Source: WHTX01 sp038255145 (lineage in GTDB: Bacteria > Actinomycetota > Acidimicrobiia > Acidimicrobiales > CAIXPF01). From it: a stretch of 16,350 nucleotides of DNA. Positions 1 to 6,548 of the stretch are shown here, piece after piece. A program made the translations under genes and the position numbers. Position 1 is the first letter of the stretch; each line of letters opens with the position of its first letter. The stretch covers positions 1 to 16,350 of the forward strand of contig JBBSLP010000087.1 in assembly GCA_038255145.1 (NCBI GenBank). The letters run 5' to 3'. The notes under the pieces were generated by a model, which was not told where the DNA came from, ran no database searches, and saw only the letters and a program-made list of their open reading frames with translations.

Positions 1-154
1 ATCACTCATGTCGCCGTGGGCTGAACGCCACTCAGCGACCTTCGACACCGGTGCCTTTTCGATAACTCACCCTACGCGACCGAGCCCACCCAAAACAACC
101 CCAAATCCCACCCACCAGGCAAAACAATCCGAACACGTTCTCAGGTCGGTGCCC

Positions 155-1177
155 TCAGCGGGTCCAGCGCCGGCGGCCGAGGACGGACAGGCCCGTCAGC
201 GAGGCGCCGGCGGCGAGGGTGAGGAAGCCCACCAAGGGCAGGCGACCGTCGGACCCGGTGTTGGGCAGCGGGGGCCGGGTGGTGGCCGTGGTCGTGGCCG
301 GAGCGGCTTCGGTGGTGGTCGTCGGGTCGCCGGCGACGGGGAGGGTGGTCACCGTCGTCGGCGGTAGAGCCGCGGTCGTGGTGGTCACCCCGGCCGGCGG
401 GGGCGGGGGCGGGGGCAGCGGCTCGGCGCACGCGGACGGGAGGGCAGTGTTCGTGTCGAGGGTCACGGCACCGTTGCGGGCCAGCAGGCGCCCCACGACA
501 TCGGTGCCCGTCGTCACCGTGATGGACGTCAGGGCCACGATGTTGCCGACGAAGTCGGAGCCCGTGCCCAGGGTGGCCGAAGAACCGACCTGCCAGTAGA
601 CGCCACAGGTCGGGGCGGCGCCGGCGAAAACGATGTTGCTACCCGACGCCGTGATCAGCGTCGATGCCGTCTTGAACACGAACTCGGCGAAGGGGTCGCC
701 GAGCGTGTCCAGGGTCAGGGTGCCGGTGATCTCGAAGGTGCCCGAGGCGCTGTCGTAGGTCCCCGGGGTGAGGGTCGTGCCTCCCAGCTCGGTGGGGATG
801 GTGGACACCGTGGGTGAGGCGGCCAGGTCGTCGTAGGCCGCGGTCAGGTCGACCTGGGCCAGGGAGGCGTCGCCGTCCGCGGCATGGGCGTCACCGTTGA
901 TGATGCCGGGCGGGAAGCCGACGATGGCGGAGCCGGGGCTGACCCCGACGTCGCCCGTCAGGACGGTCGGGCCCGTGTTGGTGACCGTCGATCCGGCCAG
1001 CACCACGAAGTCCGCTGCCGTGCCGAGGTCGAACGTGTCCTGCGCACCGGCGGGCGCGACGGGGAGCAGGGCGGCGGTCAGGCCGAAGGCGACGAGGCCC
1101 AGGGAACCGAGGTGCACCGCCTTCCTCCGACGACGCGGCGCGGTCGCCGAGAAGGTGGTCGGGCGTAGCTCTTGCAC
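155..1177 (-). CDS. Secreted DUF3494 (ice-binding-like) protein with LPNTG sortase anchor
   Basis: Predicted cell-wall-anchored surface protein of about 340 residues. The N-terminus has an Arg-rich stretch and a hydrophobic core ending in APAGAQ near residue 46, a typical signal peptide. Residues about 49-250 match the DUF3494 fold seen in ice-binding proteins and adhesins: FVVLAGSTVTNTGPT, VLTGDVGVSPG, a LTPGTYD turn, and CGVYWQVGSSATLGTGS followed by FVGNIVALTSIT. Cys191 and Cys250 could form a disulfide. A Pro run and a Thr/Pro stalk follow, then LPNTG (about 304-308), a hydrophobic span and a basic RRRWTR tail, which is a complete sortase signal. I chose GTG at 1177 because GAGG lies 6 nt upstream (1184-1187). 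An ATG at 1189 is in frame, but the AGAGGA before it abuts the codon. Family members may bind ice or act as adhesins; which applies here is not visible. No sortase gene is in the window. Confidence 0.85.
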   Translation of the reverse strand: MQELRPTTFSATAPRRRRKAVHLGSLGLVAFGLTAALLPVAPAGAQDTFDLGTAADFVVLAGSTVTNTGPTVLTGDVGVSPGSAIVGFPPGIINGDAHAADGDASLAQVDLTAAYDDLAASPTVSTIPTELGGTTLTPGTYDSASGTFEITGTLTLDTLGDPFAEFVFKTASTLITASGSNIVFAGAAPTCGVYWQVGSSATLGTGSDFVGNIVALTSITVTTGTDVVGRLLARNGAVTLDTNTALPSACAEPLPPPPPPPAGVTTTTAALPPTTVTTLPVAGDPTTTTEAAPATTTATTRPPLPNTGSDGRLPLVGFLTLAAGASLTGLSVLGRRRWTR

Positions 1178-1322
1178 TGGTGACCTCATTCCTCTGGCAC
1201 GGAGAGGTCCGGGAGCCTCGCGGCTCCCCTGGTCCCAGGCAGGTGGCCCCGAGAGGGGCTGTGGCCCACAACATCGGCCGGTCGTCATCCCTGCTTGAGG
1301 GAGATCTGTCGCCCCACGGCCC

Positions 1323-1354
1323 GGGGTGGGGGTGGGGGTGGGGGTGGGGGTGGG
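1323..1354 (+). repeat. GGGGGT-type G-tract tandem repeat (possible G-quadruplex)
   Basis: The plus strand has six runs of three to five G separated by single T residues, a perfect six-base periodicity. Runs of this kind can fold as a G-quadruplex on the plus strand, while the minus strand, which is the coding strand of both flanking genes, is C-rich. It lies in the intergenic space between the esterase stop and the DUF3494 start. Its last G-tract forms the left arm of the adjacent hairpin. Confidence 0.75.
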
Positions 1355-1381
1355 AGCAGGGTCCAACCCGCTCCCACCCCC
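1346..1381 (-). terminator. Strong GC hairpin after the esterase gene (terminator candidate, no U-tract)
   Basis: Positions 1346-1357 (GGGGGTGGGAGC) are perfectly complementary to 1370-1381 (GCTCCCACCCCC), giving a 12-bp stem. Inside it, GGGT (1359-1362) can pair with ACCC (1366-1369) past one unpaired A, leaving a CCA loop. On the minus strand it begins 6 nt after the esterase stop codon, where a terminator would be expected. It is followed by CACCCC repeats rather than U residues, so it would be a U-less hairpin terminator or a 3'-end stabiliser. Confidence 0.55.
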
Positions 1382-1387
1382 CGAGCG

Positions 1388-2296
1388 TCAGCCCAGGCCC
1401 AGCTTGGGTCGCACCCACGCTCCGAGCTTGGCCACGGCGGCGTCCGCTTCGGGTGCCCGTCCGGCGAGGAACTGGAACACGTGCTGCATCTCGGGGAACA
1501 CCTCGACGGTGATGTCGACACCGGCGTCCTTCGCCGTCTTGGCGAAGCGGTGCGAGTCGTCGAGCAGGCACTCGTGATCCCCCACCTGGATGTACATGGG
1601 GGGCAACCCGGTGGGATCGGCGTACAGCGGGTTGGCCAACGGATCGGTGGCCGAGCCGTCGCCCAGGAACATCCCCGCCATGCCCTGGAGGATCTCCCGC
1701 TGCACGAGCACGTCGACGTGGGCCCTGGTGTCGAGGGACTCCCCCTTGCCCTCCATGTCGTAGAAGGGCGACAGGGGCATGATCGCCGCGGGGAGCTCGT
1801 CGCCGTCGTCACGCAGCTTGAGCACCATGGACGTGGCCAAACCGCCGCCGGCCGAGTCGCCGGCGGTGGCGATGTGGCCGGCCGCGTAGCCCTGGCTGCG
1901 CAGCCACCGGTAGGCCGTCACCGCGTCCTCGTTCTGGGCGGGGTGGGGGTTCTCCGGGGCCAGCCGGTAGTCGAGCACCAGGGCCCGGGTACCGGCGGCC
2001 TTGGCCAGGTGGCCGGCCACCTTGCGGTGGGTGTGCATGGAGCCCACGGCGTACCCACCACCGTGGCACCAGATGATGACCCGGTCGTCGGCCGCGCCCG
2101 TGGGGATGCACCACATGGCGGGGACCCCACCGGCGTCGACCACCTCGTAGGTGACGTCGGTCGGTTCGATGGTGGGCAGGTGCCACTCGTCGAAGATGTC
2201 CCGCAGGGTGGCCAGGTCCATGTCCGGTTGGGCGGCCATGCGTTGGGCCCAGCTCGAGTAGAGCGTCTTCAGGTAGTCGGATTCGTGGCTGGCCAT
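1388..2296 (-). CDS. HSL-family alpha/beta hydrolase (esterase)
   Basis: Predicted cytoplasmic carboxylesterase of 302 residues, the usual size for the hormone-sensitive-lipase group. The oxyanion-hole motif HGGG is at residues 78-81, followed by the typical YRLAPENPHP segment (110-119). The nucleophile is Ser148 in GDSAGGG and the catalytic His is His272 in EMQHVF. At the position of the acid residue the sequence reads GDHECLLDDS, where Glu242 seems to replace the usual Asp. The ATG at 2296 has GAGGGGG a few bases upstream, whereas the longer open frame upstream only runs through the preceding gene. It begins 14 nt after the monooxygenase stop, so the two are probably co-transcribed. The natural ester or lactone is unknown; context suggests it acts on the monooxygenase product. 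Confidence 0.9.
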   Translation of the reverse strand: MASHESDYLKTLYSSWAQRMAAQPDMDLATLRDIFDEWHLPTIEPTDVTYEVVDAGGVPAMWCIPTGAADDRVIIWCHGGGYAVGSMHTHRKVAGHLAKAAGTRALVLDYRLAPENPHPAQNEDAVTAYRWLRSQGYAAGHIATAGDSAGGGLATSMVLKLRDDGDELPAAIMPLSPFYDMEGKGESLDTRAHVDVLVQREILQGMAGMFLGDGSATDPLANPLYADPTGLPPMYIQVGDHECLLDDSHRFAKTAKDAGVDITVEVFPEMQHVFQFLAGRAPEADAAVAKLGAWVRPKLGLG

Positions 2297-2310
2297 GACG
2301 TCCCCCTCAC

Positions 2311-3714
2311 TCAGGCGCCGCCGCCGACACCGGCGGAGACGCGCATCTCGGGCTGCAGCTGGACCGTGCTCTGGGGCTGGGTCGGGGACCCGCCACACTC
2401 GCGTTGGAGCACGGGCATGACGTTCTCGGCGAAGCAGTACATCTGGTCCTCGATCTCGCTGGTGGTGAAACCGCCGTGCTCGAACCAGGCGTTGAACATG
2501 AAGTCGTCGTAGCCGCAGATCTCCTTGATCTTCATGATCTCCTCGATCACGAAGTCGACCGAGCCGTGCAGGGCCACCTTGCGGTCCCGCAACTCCTGGG
2601 CCGTCACCTTGCGACCCATGTCCACGGTCTCGCCGGGGTCGGCGAGCACGCCGGCGAACCCGAAGGGGCCGTAGTAGTCCCACTGCACCTCGAGGCCCTT
2701 GGCGGCGCGGTCGATGTCACCGATGCCCTTGTCGTCGATGTGCACGTAGCGTCCGGTGATGATGCCCCTCCGCTTCTCGGCGTCCCACCCGTACTTGAAC
2801 TGGCCCCGGTCGAGGCGATCGGCCCACCCGGCCTTCTCGGCCTCCTCGTAGTAGAGGGCGATGTTCTCCTTGAGGCGGGCGTTGGGTTCCACGATGAAGT
2901 AGCCGTTCACCCCGTGCTGGGCGGCGAACTTGATGGACCGGGGACTGGTCAGCGGCTCCCACACCTGGGGGTGGGGCTTCTGGATGGGCTGGGGGTAGAC
3001 CTGCAGCTCACGCAGCTTGGTGGTGGTGGCCATGACCGGGTTGCCCGACGAGTACATGTCCGGTGCGCCGATGGCGATGACCTCTTCCAGAGTGCGGCCC
3101 ACGCCGGGCTGGCTGAAGTAGGCGATGGTCTGATCGTGGTGCCAACGGGTGTAGCTCGGCGGCAGGGTGAAGAACTCGCCGTGGTGGCTGAACGAACCCT
3201 CCGTCCAGCACTTCATGACGATCTCGTAGGCCTCTTCGAAGAAAGCCCGGTTGCGCTCTTGGTCCTGGATCGTGGCCCCCAGCTGCCCACCCAGGACCTC
3301 GGTCTCGCGGGGTTGGTAGCCCCGTCCGATGCCGAACTCCAGGCGACCGCCGGAGATCACATCGAGCATGGCCGCCTGCTCGGCGATGCGCACCGGGTGG
3401 TGCCAGGTGAGGATGTTCGCCGTCTGTCCCAGGCGGATGCGACTGGTCAACGCGGCAATGGCCGTCTCGGTCTGCAGCGGGTTGGGACTGTACTCGGCCC
3501 CCTCGGGCTGGAAGTGGTGCTCGGTGAGGAAGAAGTAGTCGTAACCCAAGCGGTCGGCCAACACCCCCTGGCGGATCTGGGCCACCTGGATGCGGGCTGC
3601 GGAATCCTGTGTCGCCTGCAGGTCCCCCTCGTTGATGGCGACGCCGTTGTCCGTGACCTTCACGGGCAGGTCCGAGGCACCGTTGTGGAACACGCCGATC
3701 TCGATCAAAGCCAT
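2311..3714 (-). CDS. LLM-class flavin-dependent oxidoreductase (luciferase-like monooxygenase)
   Basis: Predicted FMN- or F420-dependent oxidoreductase of the bacterial-luciferase superfamily, 467 residues, longer than the common 330-350. Family features are RLGYDYFFLTEHHF (55-68), SRIRLGQTANILTWHHPVRIAEQ (91-113), and the strand-loop SGGRLEFGIGRGYQPRE (121-137). The C-terminal half includes FVIEEIMKIKEICGYDDFMF (388-407), typical of the end of the barrel. The ATG at 3714 is preceded by AAGGGGGA and is the natural start; the open frame extends further upstream only by chance. It is the first gene of a two-gene operon with the esterase and is transcribed away from a GAF/Fis-type regulator. Members oxidise small organic substrates, including type II Baeyer-Villiger reactions; the actual substrate and cofactor cannot be read from sequence. 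No flavin reductase is visible nearby. Confidence 0.9.
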   Translation of the reverse strand: MALIEIGVFHNGASDLPVKVTDNGVAINEGDLQATQDSAARIQVAQIRQGVLADRLGYDYFFLTEHHFQPEGAEYSPNPLQTETAIAALTSRIRLGQTANILTWHHPVRIAEQAAMLDVISGGRLEFGIGRGYQPRETEVLGGQLGATIQDQERNRAFFEEAYEIVMKCWTEGSFSHHGEFFTLPPSYTRWHHDQTIAYFSQPGVGRTLEEVIAIGAPDMYSSGNPVMATTTKLRELQVYPQPIQKPHPQVWEPLTSPRSIKFAAQHGVNGYFIVEPNARLKENIALYYEEAEKAGWADRLDRGQFKYGWDAEKRRGIITGRYVHIDDKGIGDIDRAAKGLEVQWDYYGPFGFAGVLADPGETVDMGRKVTAQELRDRKVALHGSVDFVIEEIMKIKEICGYDDFMFNAWFEHGGFTTSEIEDQMYCFAENVMPVLQRECGGSPTQPQSTVQLQPEMRVSAGVGGGA

Positions 3715-3762
3715 TCCCCCTTGAACGCCTGTGCACTTCGCAGGTCCTGCCCTGATGGGCCG

Positions 3763-3777
3763 AACTGACGCGCAGTT
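3763..3777. promoter_or_regulatory. Inverted repeat AACTG-N5-CAGTT in the divergent intergenic region
   Basis: A perfect 5-bp inverted repeat with a 5-nt spacer lies 49 nt upstream of the monooxygenase start codon. It is a possible operator for the divergently encoded regulator. Short repeats of this kind can arise by chance, and I could not recognise clear -35/-10 boxes around it. Confidence 0.25.
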
Positions 3778-3808
3778 TGCAGCGTTGCCGGGGCCGGGGT
3801 GTGGGTGA

Positions 3809-3831
3809 CTTTGCGATCCGGTGTCGCAGAG
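3809..3831. promoter_or_regulatory. Imperfect inverted repeat CTtTGCGA-N7-TCGCAgAG in the divergent intergenic region
   Basis: TGCGA (3812-3816) and TCGCA (3824-3828) are perfect inverse copies separated by 7 nt. With one mismatch the arms extend to CT and AG outside. It lies between the monooxygenase operon and the regulator, about 80 nt before the regulator start chosen here, so it is the better operator candidate of the two repeats. No experiment or motif database supports it. Confidence 0.3.
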
Positions 3832-3900
3832 TGGCACACACGTCGGGCGACCCCAACCCGGCGCACCTCACTACGCTGCGCGATGGGGGAACGGCAGTGC

Positions 3901-3906
3901 AGGGGG
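3901..3906 (+). promoter_or_regulatory. Ribosome binding site that fixes the regulator start
   Basis: AGGGGG lies 4 nt before the GTG at 3911 and is the best Shine-Dalgarno match in front of any in-frame start of the regulator. The longer frame opening at GTG 3821 has no comparable site, and its first 30 residues look like low-complexity translation of intergenic DNA. Confidence 0.55.
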
Positions 3907-3910
3907 TGCC

Positions 3911-5746
3911 GTGGGTCTGGCAGCAGCGAGGGGGGCACCGGGGGAACTGCGGCGCGAGCGCGCCGCCTTCCTGACCGGGCACGACGTGTCGCCCATCGTG
4001 CGGCCCGAGGTCGTCGAGTCGTGGCGGCGGTCGACCCGGCGCGGCGTGGTACCCGACCACCTCGACCTCCACTACTCCCCCGAGCTCGACGCCCACAGCG
4101 AGCTGTGCCGGGCCGCCCTCCCCGTGCTCGACCACCTGGCCGAGCGCCTCGACACCAGTCGGACCGCCCTGGTGCTGGCCGACGAGCACGCCGGCATCCT
4201 CGCCCGCTGGGCCGGTGACTCGACCGTGCTCGCCGCTCTCGACGGCGTCGAGGCCGTGCCCGGGGTCCACCTCGACGAGCGCCGGGCGGGTACGAACGGG
4301 TTGGGCACCACCATCGAGCTCGACCGTCCCACCGTCATCTCCGGCGCCGAGCACTACGCCGACCGCTACCAGACCTTCACCTGCGCCGGGGTGCCCATCC
4401 ACCACCCCCTCGACGGCCGGGCCCTCGGCGTGCTCGACCTGGTGTGCCCCGACGGCGACGCCAACGGCCTGATGATCCCCGTGGTGGCGGGCACGGTGGA
4501 CGAGATCCGTCGGCGGCTGCTGGAGCTGGTCACGGGCTTCGACCGGGTGCTGCTGGAACGGTTCCTGGTCGAGCGACGGTCACGGCGTGATCCCCTGGTC
4601 GTGCTCGGTGGCGAGGTGGTCCTGGCCAACACCGCGGCGACCCGGGTGTTGCACGCTGCCGACCACGACCTGCTGCGCCGGCTCACCAGCGGCGTCGGCG
4701 GTGACGTGCTCGATGCGGAGGTGACCCTGAGCGCGGGAACGGTCGTGCGCCTGCAGGGTGAGCCCGTCACCGACGTGCCGGGACGGGTGGGCTGGGTGCT
4801 CGATGTCGACATCGTGTCCGACGGGTGCGACCGCGAGGCCAGCGGGGGGAGGAAGGCCGGGGCAGCGGTCCCGGCCGCGCCGATGCGACACCGGCCCCGT
4901 CGGTCACCGGGCACCGCCGACGAGCTCGACGACGCCGGCGGCTACAGCCGTGCTTGGCAACGCACCCTGGTCGATGCCCGCCGCCACGCCGGCTTCGACC
5001 TGCCCGTGCTCGTCCATGGCGAGGAGGGCTCGGGCAAGCTGACCCTGTTGCAGGCCATGTGGCGCCGCGGTGGACGGCCGGGCACCATCCGGGTGGCCGA
5101 CGCCGCCCTGCTCGTCGTCGACGGACCGGTCGCCTTCCTGGGTCGGCTGCGCAGCTGGCTGGCCGAGCCCGGAGGGCTGGTCGTGCTGCGCCACCTCCAC
5201 GTGCTGGGACGGCCCGAGGCCGTGGCCGTGACCGCCCTGCTCGACGAGGTGGCCGACACCGACGTGCACCTGGCTGCCACCGCCACCTGCACCGGGGGTG
5301 AGGACGGTCTCGACGTGCCCCTCGCCCTGCGGGACCGGGTGGGGGTGGCCAGCGTGACCGTGCCCCCGCTGCGCGACCGACGGCCCGACATCCCCCTGGT
5401 CATCGACCGGCTGCGCCAGCACCACCCCGCCATCCGGGCCCTGACGCCGGCCACCGTCGACGCCCTCGTGCGCGCCGACTGGCCCGGCAACGTCCGCCAG
5501 CTGCGCAACGTGTTGCTGCGGGCCGCCGCGGCCCGGCCCGGCGGCCTCATCGAGGTCGACGACCTGCCCTTCAGCCCCCTCCAGTCGGCGCGACGACCCC
5601 TGACCCACCTCGAACAGCTGGAGATGACGGCCATCGTCACCCACCTGCGGGAGACGGGCGGCAACAAGCTCGAAGCGGCCGCCAACCTGGGCATCTCCCG
5701 CTCGACGCTGTACCGCAAGATCCGGGCCTACGGCATCGACGCCTGA
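3911..5746 (+). CDS. GAF domain / degenerate AAA+ / Fis-HTH transcriptional regulator
   Basis: Predicted transcriptional activator of the AcoR/MimR type, 611 residues. The N-terminal part has the family motif RPEVVESWRRS (31-41). A GAF-like sensor covers about 65-205, with GVHLDERRAGTNGLGTTIEL (118-137) and FTCAGVPIHHP. The AAA+ domain starts near 345: Walker A GEEGSGKLT (370-378), PPLRDRRPDIP (485-495) and DWPGNVRQLRNVL (523-535). The C-terminal Fis-type HTH ends in GGNKLEAAANLGISRSTLYRK. The Walker B position reads GGLVVLRHLH (421-430), with Arg-His in place of Asp-Glu. The sigma-54 contact loop GAFTGA is absent, as expected where sigma-54 is lacking. It is divergent from the monooxygenase-esterase operon and probably controls it in response to a small molecule bound by GAF. 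The in-frame GTG at 3821 is an alternative start. Confidence 0.88.
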   Translation: MGLAAARGAPGELRRERAAFLTGHDVSPIVRPEVVESWRRSTRRGVVPDHLDLHYSPELDAHSELCRAALPVLDHLAERLDTSRTALVLADEHAGILARWAGDSTVLAALDGVEAVPGVHLDERRAGTNGLGTTIELDRPTVISGAEHYADRYQTFTCAGVPIHHPLDGRALGVLDLVCPDGDANGLMIPVVAGTVDEIRRRLLELVTGFDRVLLERFLVERRSRRDPLVVLGGEVVLANTAATRVLHAADHDLLRRLTSGVGGDVLDAEVTLSAGTVVRLQGEPVTDVPGRVGWVLDVDIVSDGCDREASGGRKAGAAVPAAPMRHRPRRSPGTADELDDAGGYSRAWQRTLVDARRHAGFDLPVLVHGEEGSGKLTLLQAMWRRGGRPGTIRVADAALLVVDGPVAFLGRLRSWLAEPGGLVVLRHLHVLGRPEAVAVTALLDEVADTDVHLAATATCTGGEDGLDVPLALRDRVGVASVTVPPLRDRRPDIPLVIDRLRQHHPAIRALTPATVDALVRADWPGNVRQLRNVLLRAAAARPGGLIEVDDLPFSPLQSARRPLTHLEQLEMTAIVTHLRETGGNKLEAAANLGISRSTLYRKIRAYGIDA

Positions 5747-5784
5747 TCGGCCCTCAGCCGCCTGGTCGGCCCTCAGCCCCCTGG
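5747..5784. repeat. 19-bp tandem duplication directly after the regulator stop
   Basis: Two adjacent 19-nt copies, TCGGCCCTCAGCCGCCTGG (5747-5765) and TCGGCCCTCAGCCCCCTGG (5766-5784), differ at one base. They begin at the first base after the regulator stop codon. Just downstream, CCTGG-CCG-CCAGG (5788-5800) can form a short hairpin. The segment may act as a weak transcript end, but there is no U-tract. Confidence 0.6.
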
Positions 5785-5935
5785 CCGCCTGGCCGCCAGG
5801 TCGAGCGGCCGGGCCGGCGTCCGGGGGTCGAGTCGTTCGCTCGGGCCATGGGGGTCGAACCGGGGGTCGGCGAGGGCGCCCCGCTGCGCTTCGAGGACAC
5901 CGAGGGCGGGGTCGACGTGCTCAGCGGGCCCGACC

Positions 5936-6490
5936 GTGGCGGACGATGGTCGGCCCGGCACGACAGCCTTGGTGGCCGTGGTGCTCGTGGTGCTGGTCCT
6001 CGGCGACCGGGGCGCCGGCCGCGCTCCCCCACCCACGACCGCGCCCGTCACCACCACCCCACCCACGAGCGCGCCGCTCACGACCAGCCCGATCACCGCC
6101 GTGCTCGGACGCATCCACGCCGCGGACCCGTCAACGCGCCTGTGGGTGCAGGGACGCCACGTCTTCGTCGTGGGCACCGGGCCCACCCCGGCGACCGGCT
6201 CGGTGGGCACGTGGTGGTCCTGCTGTTCGGAGGCACGGCCGCCTACCTGGCCCCCTTCGGCTACACCCGGTGGGCCATGTTCCGTCCGGTGTCACGGACC
6301 CGGCTCACCGCGGCGGCGGCCGTGCTCGTGCTGGCGCCACTCGGCCACCTCGTGTCCGGCATGGCCGCCCTGGCCCTGGTGGGAGGTGGCCGTGGCCGCC
6401 CTCAACGCCTACGAGTACGTCGAGGCCGAGCGCGTCGACGTGTGGCGCAGGCTGACGGGCCGCCGCCGACGGGGCCAGGAGGTGCCCTGA
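5936..6490 (+). CDS. Hypothetical membrane-anchored reading frame, uncertain and probably shifted inside
   Basis: An open frame of 184 codons from a GTG. Its first part looks coding: high G/C at third positions, a hydrophobic stretch (TALVAVVLVVLVLG, about 10-23), a Pro/Thr-rich linker, then ITAVLGRIHAADPSTRLWVQGRHVFVVGTG (about 53-82, shown across two motifs ITAVLGRIHAAD and LWVQGRHVFVVGTG). The middle, about 6181-6380, is rich in Ser, Cys, Trp and Pro and reads like the wrong frame, whereas the last 35 residues (AALNAYEYVEAERVDVWRR) look coding again. I see no strong ribosome binding site. It may be a frameshifted gene, sequencing error or decay, or two fragments. I do not recognise the N-terminal part. 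Confidence 0.3.
   Translation: MADDGRPGTTALVAVVLVVLVLGDRGAGRAPPPTTAPVTTTPPTSAPLTTSPITAVLGRIHAADPSTRLWVQGRHVFVVGTGPTPATGSVGTWWSCCSEARPPTWPPSATPGGPCSVRCHGPGSPRRRPCSCWRHSATSCPAWPPWPWWEVAVAALNAYEYVEAERVDVWRRLTGRRRRGQEVP
6172..6490 (+). pseudogene. LtrA-like C-terminal fragment split between two frames
   Basis: From 6181 the frame beginning GCC-CAC-CCC encodes AHPGDRLGGHVVVLLFGGTA followed by AYLAPFGYTRWAMFRPVSRTR and a second hydrophobic helix with LAPLGHLVSGMAALAL. This resembles the last two membrane segments of low-temperature-requirement (LtrA) proteins. Near 6380-6386 the likely coding frame moves by one base, into VAVAALNAYEYVEAERVDVW, and ends at the TGA at 6488-6490. The first switch near 6171-6181 and this second one compensate each other. 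An intact LtrA protein is several hundred residues with many helices; here only the end is seen. It is either a decayed remnant or an assembly with two indels. Confidence 0.4.
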
Positions 6491-6516
6491 GCGGATCGGA
6501 GCCCCGGACGTGGCGT

Positions 6517-6534
6517 AGGTGCATGCGTTCACCT
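6517..6534. terminator. Short hairpin between convergent genes
   Basis: AGGTG (6517-6521) and CACCT (6530-6534) form a 5-bp stem with an 8-nt loop in the 58-nt gap between the LtrA-like fragment and the rsbP-like stop. It could serve as a bidirectional transcript end, but the stem is short and there is no U-tract. Confidence 0.2.
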
Positions 6535-6548
6535 GGGGGCCGCTGACG

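Noticed and set aside
41..67. Possible plus-strand promoter (TCGACA ... ATAACT) near the left edge
   Set aside because: The spacing between the boxes is only 14 nt, and no plus-strand gene follows; the DUF3494 gene is on the other strand.
1295..2512. Plus-strand open frame of 405 codons opposite the esterase
   Set aside because: It starts in the G-tract repeat (poly-Gly) and is antisense to a complete catalytic triad gene.
2404..3768. Plus-strand open frame of 454 codons opposite the monooxygenase
   Set aside because: It mirrors the monooxygenase gene, has no recognisable domain and no ribosome site; the opposite strand has strong luciferase-family motifs.
3008..4405. Minus-strand open frame crossing the divergent intergenic region
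   Set aside because: It overlaps two well-supported genes and the control region, and its translation is low-complexity. It is a chance open frame.
5773..6210. Minus-strand frame opposite the uncertain region, with a hydrophobic Val/Gly stretch
   Set aside because: The hydrophobic stretch is the complement of a Thr/Pro-rich linker on the plus strand. There is no ribosome site, and the N-terminus lies within shifted LtrA-like coding DNA.
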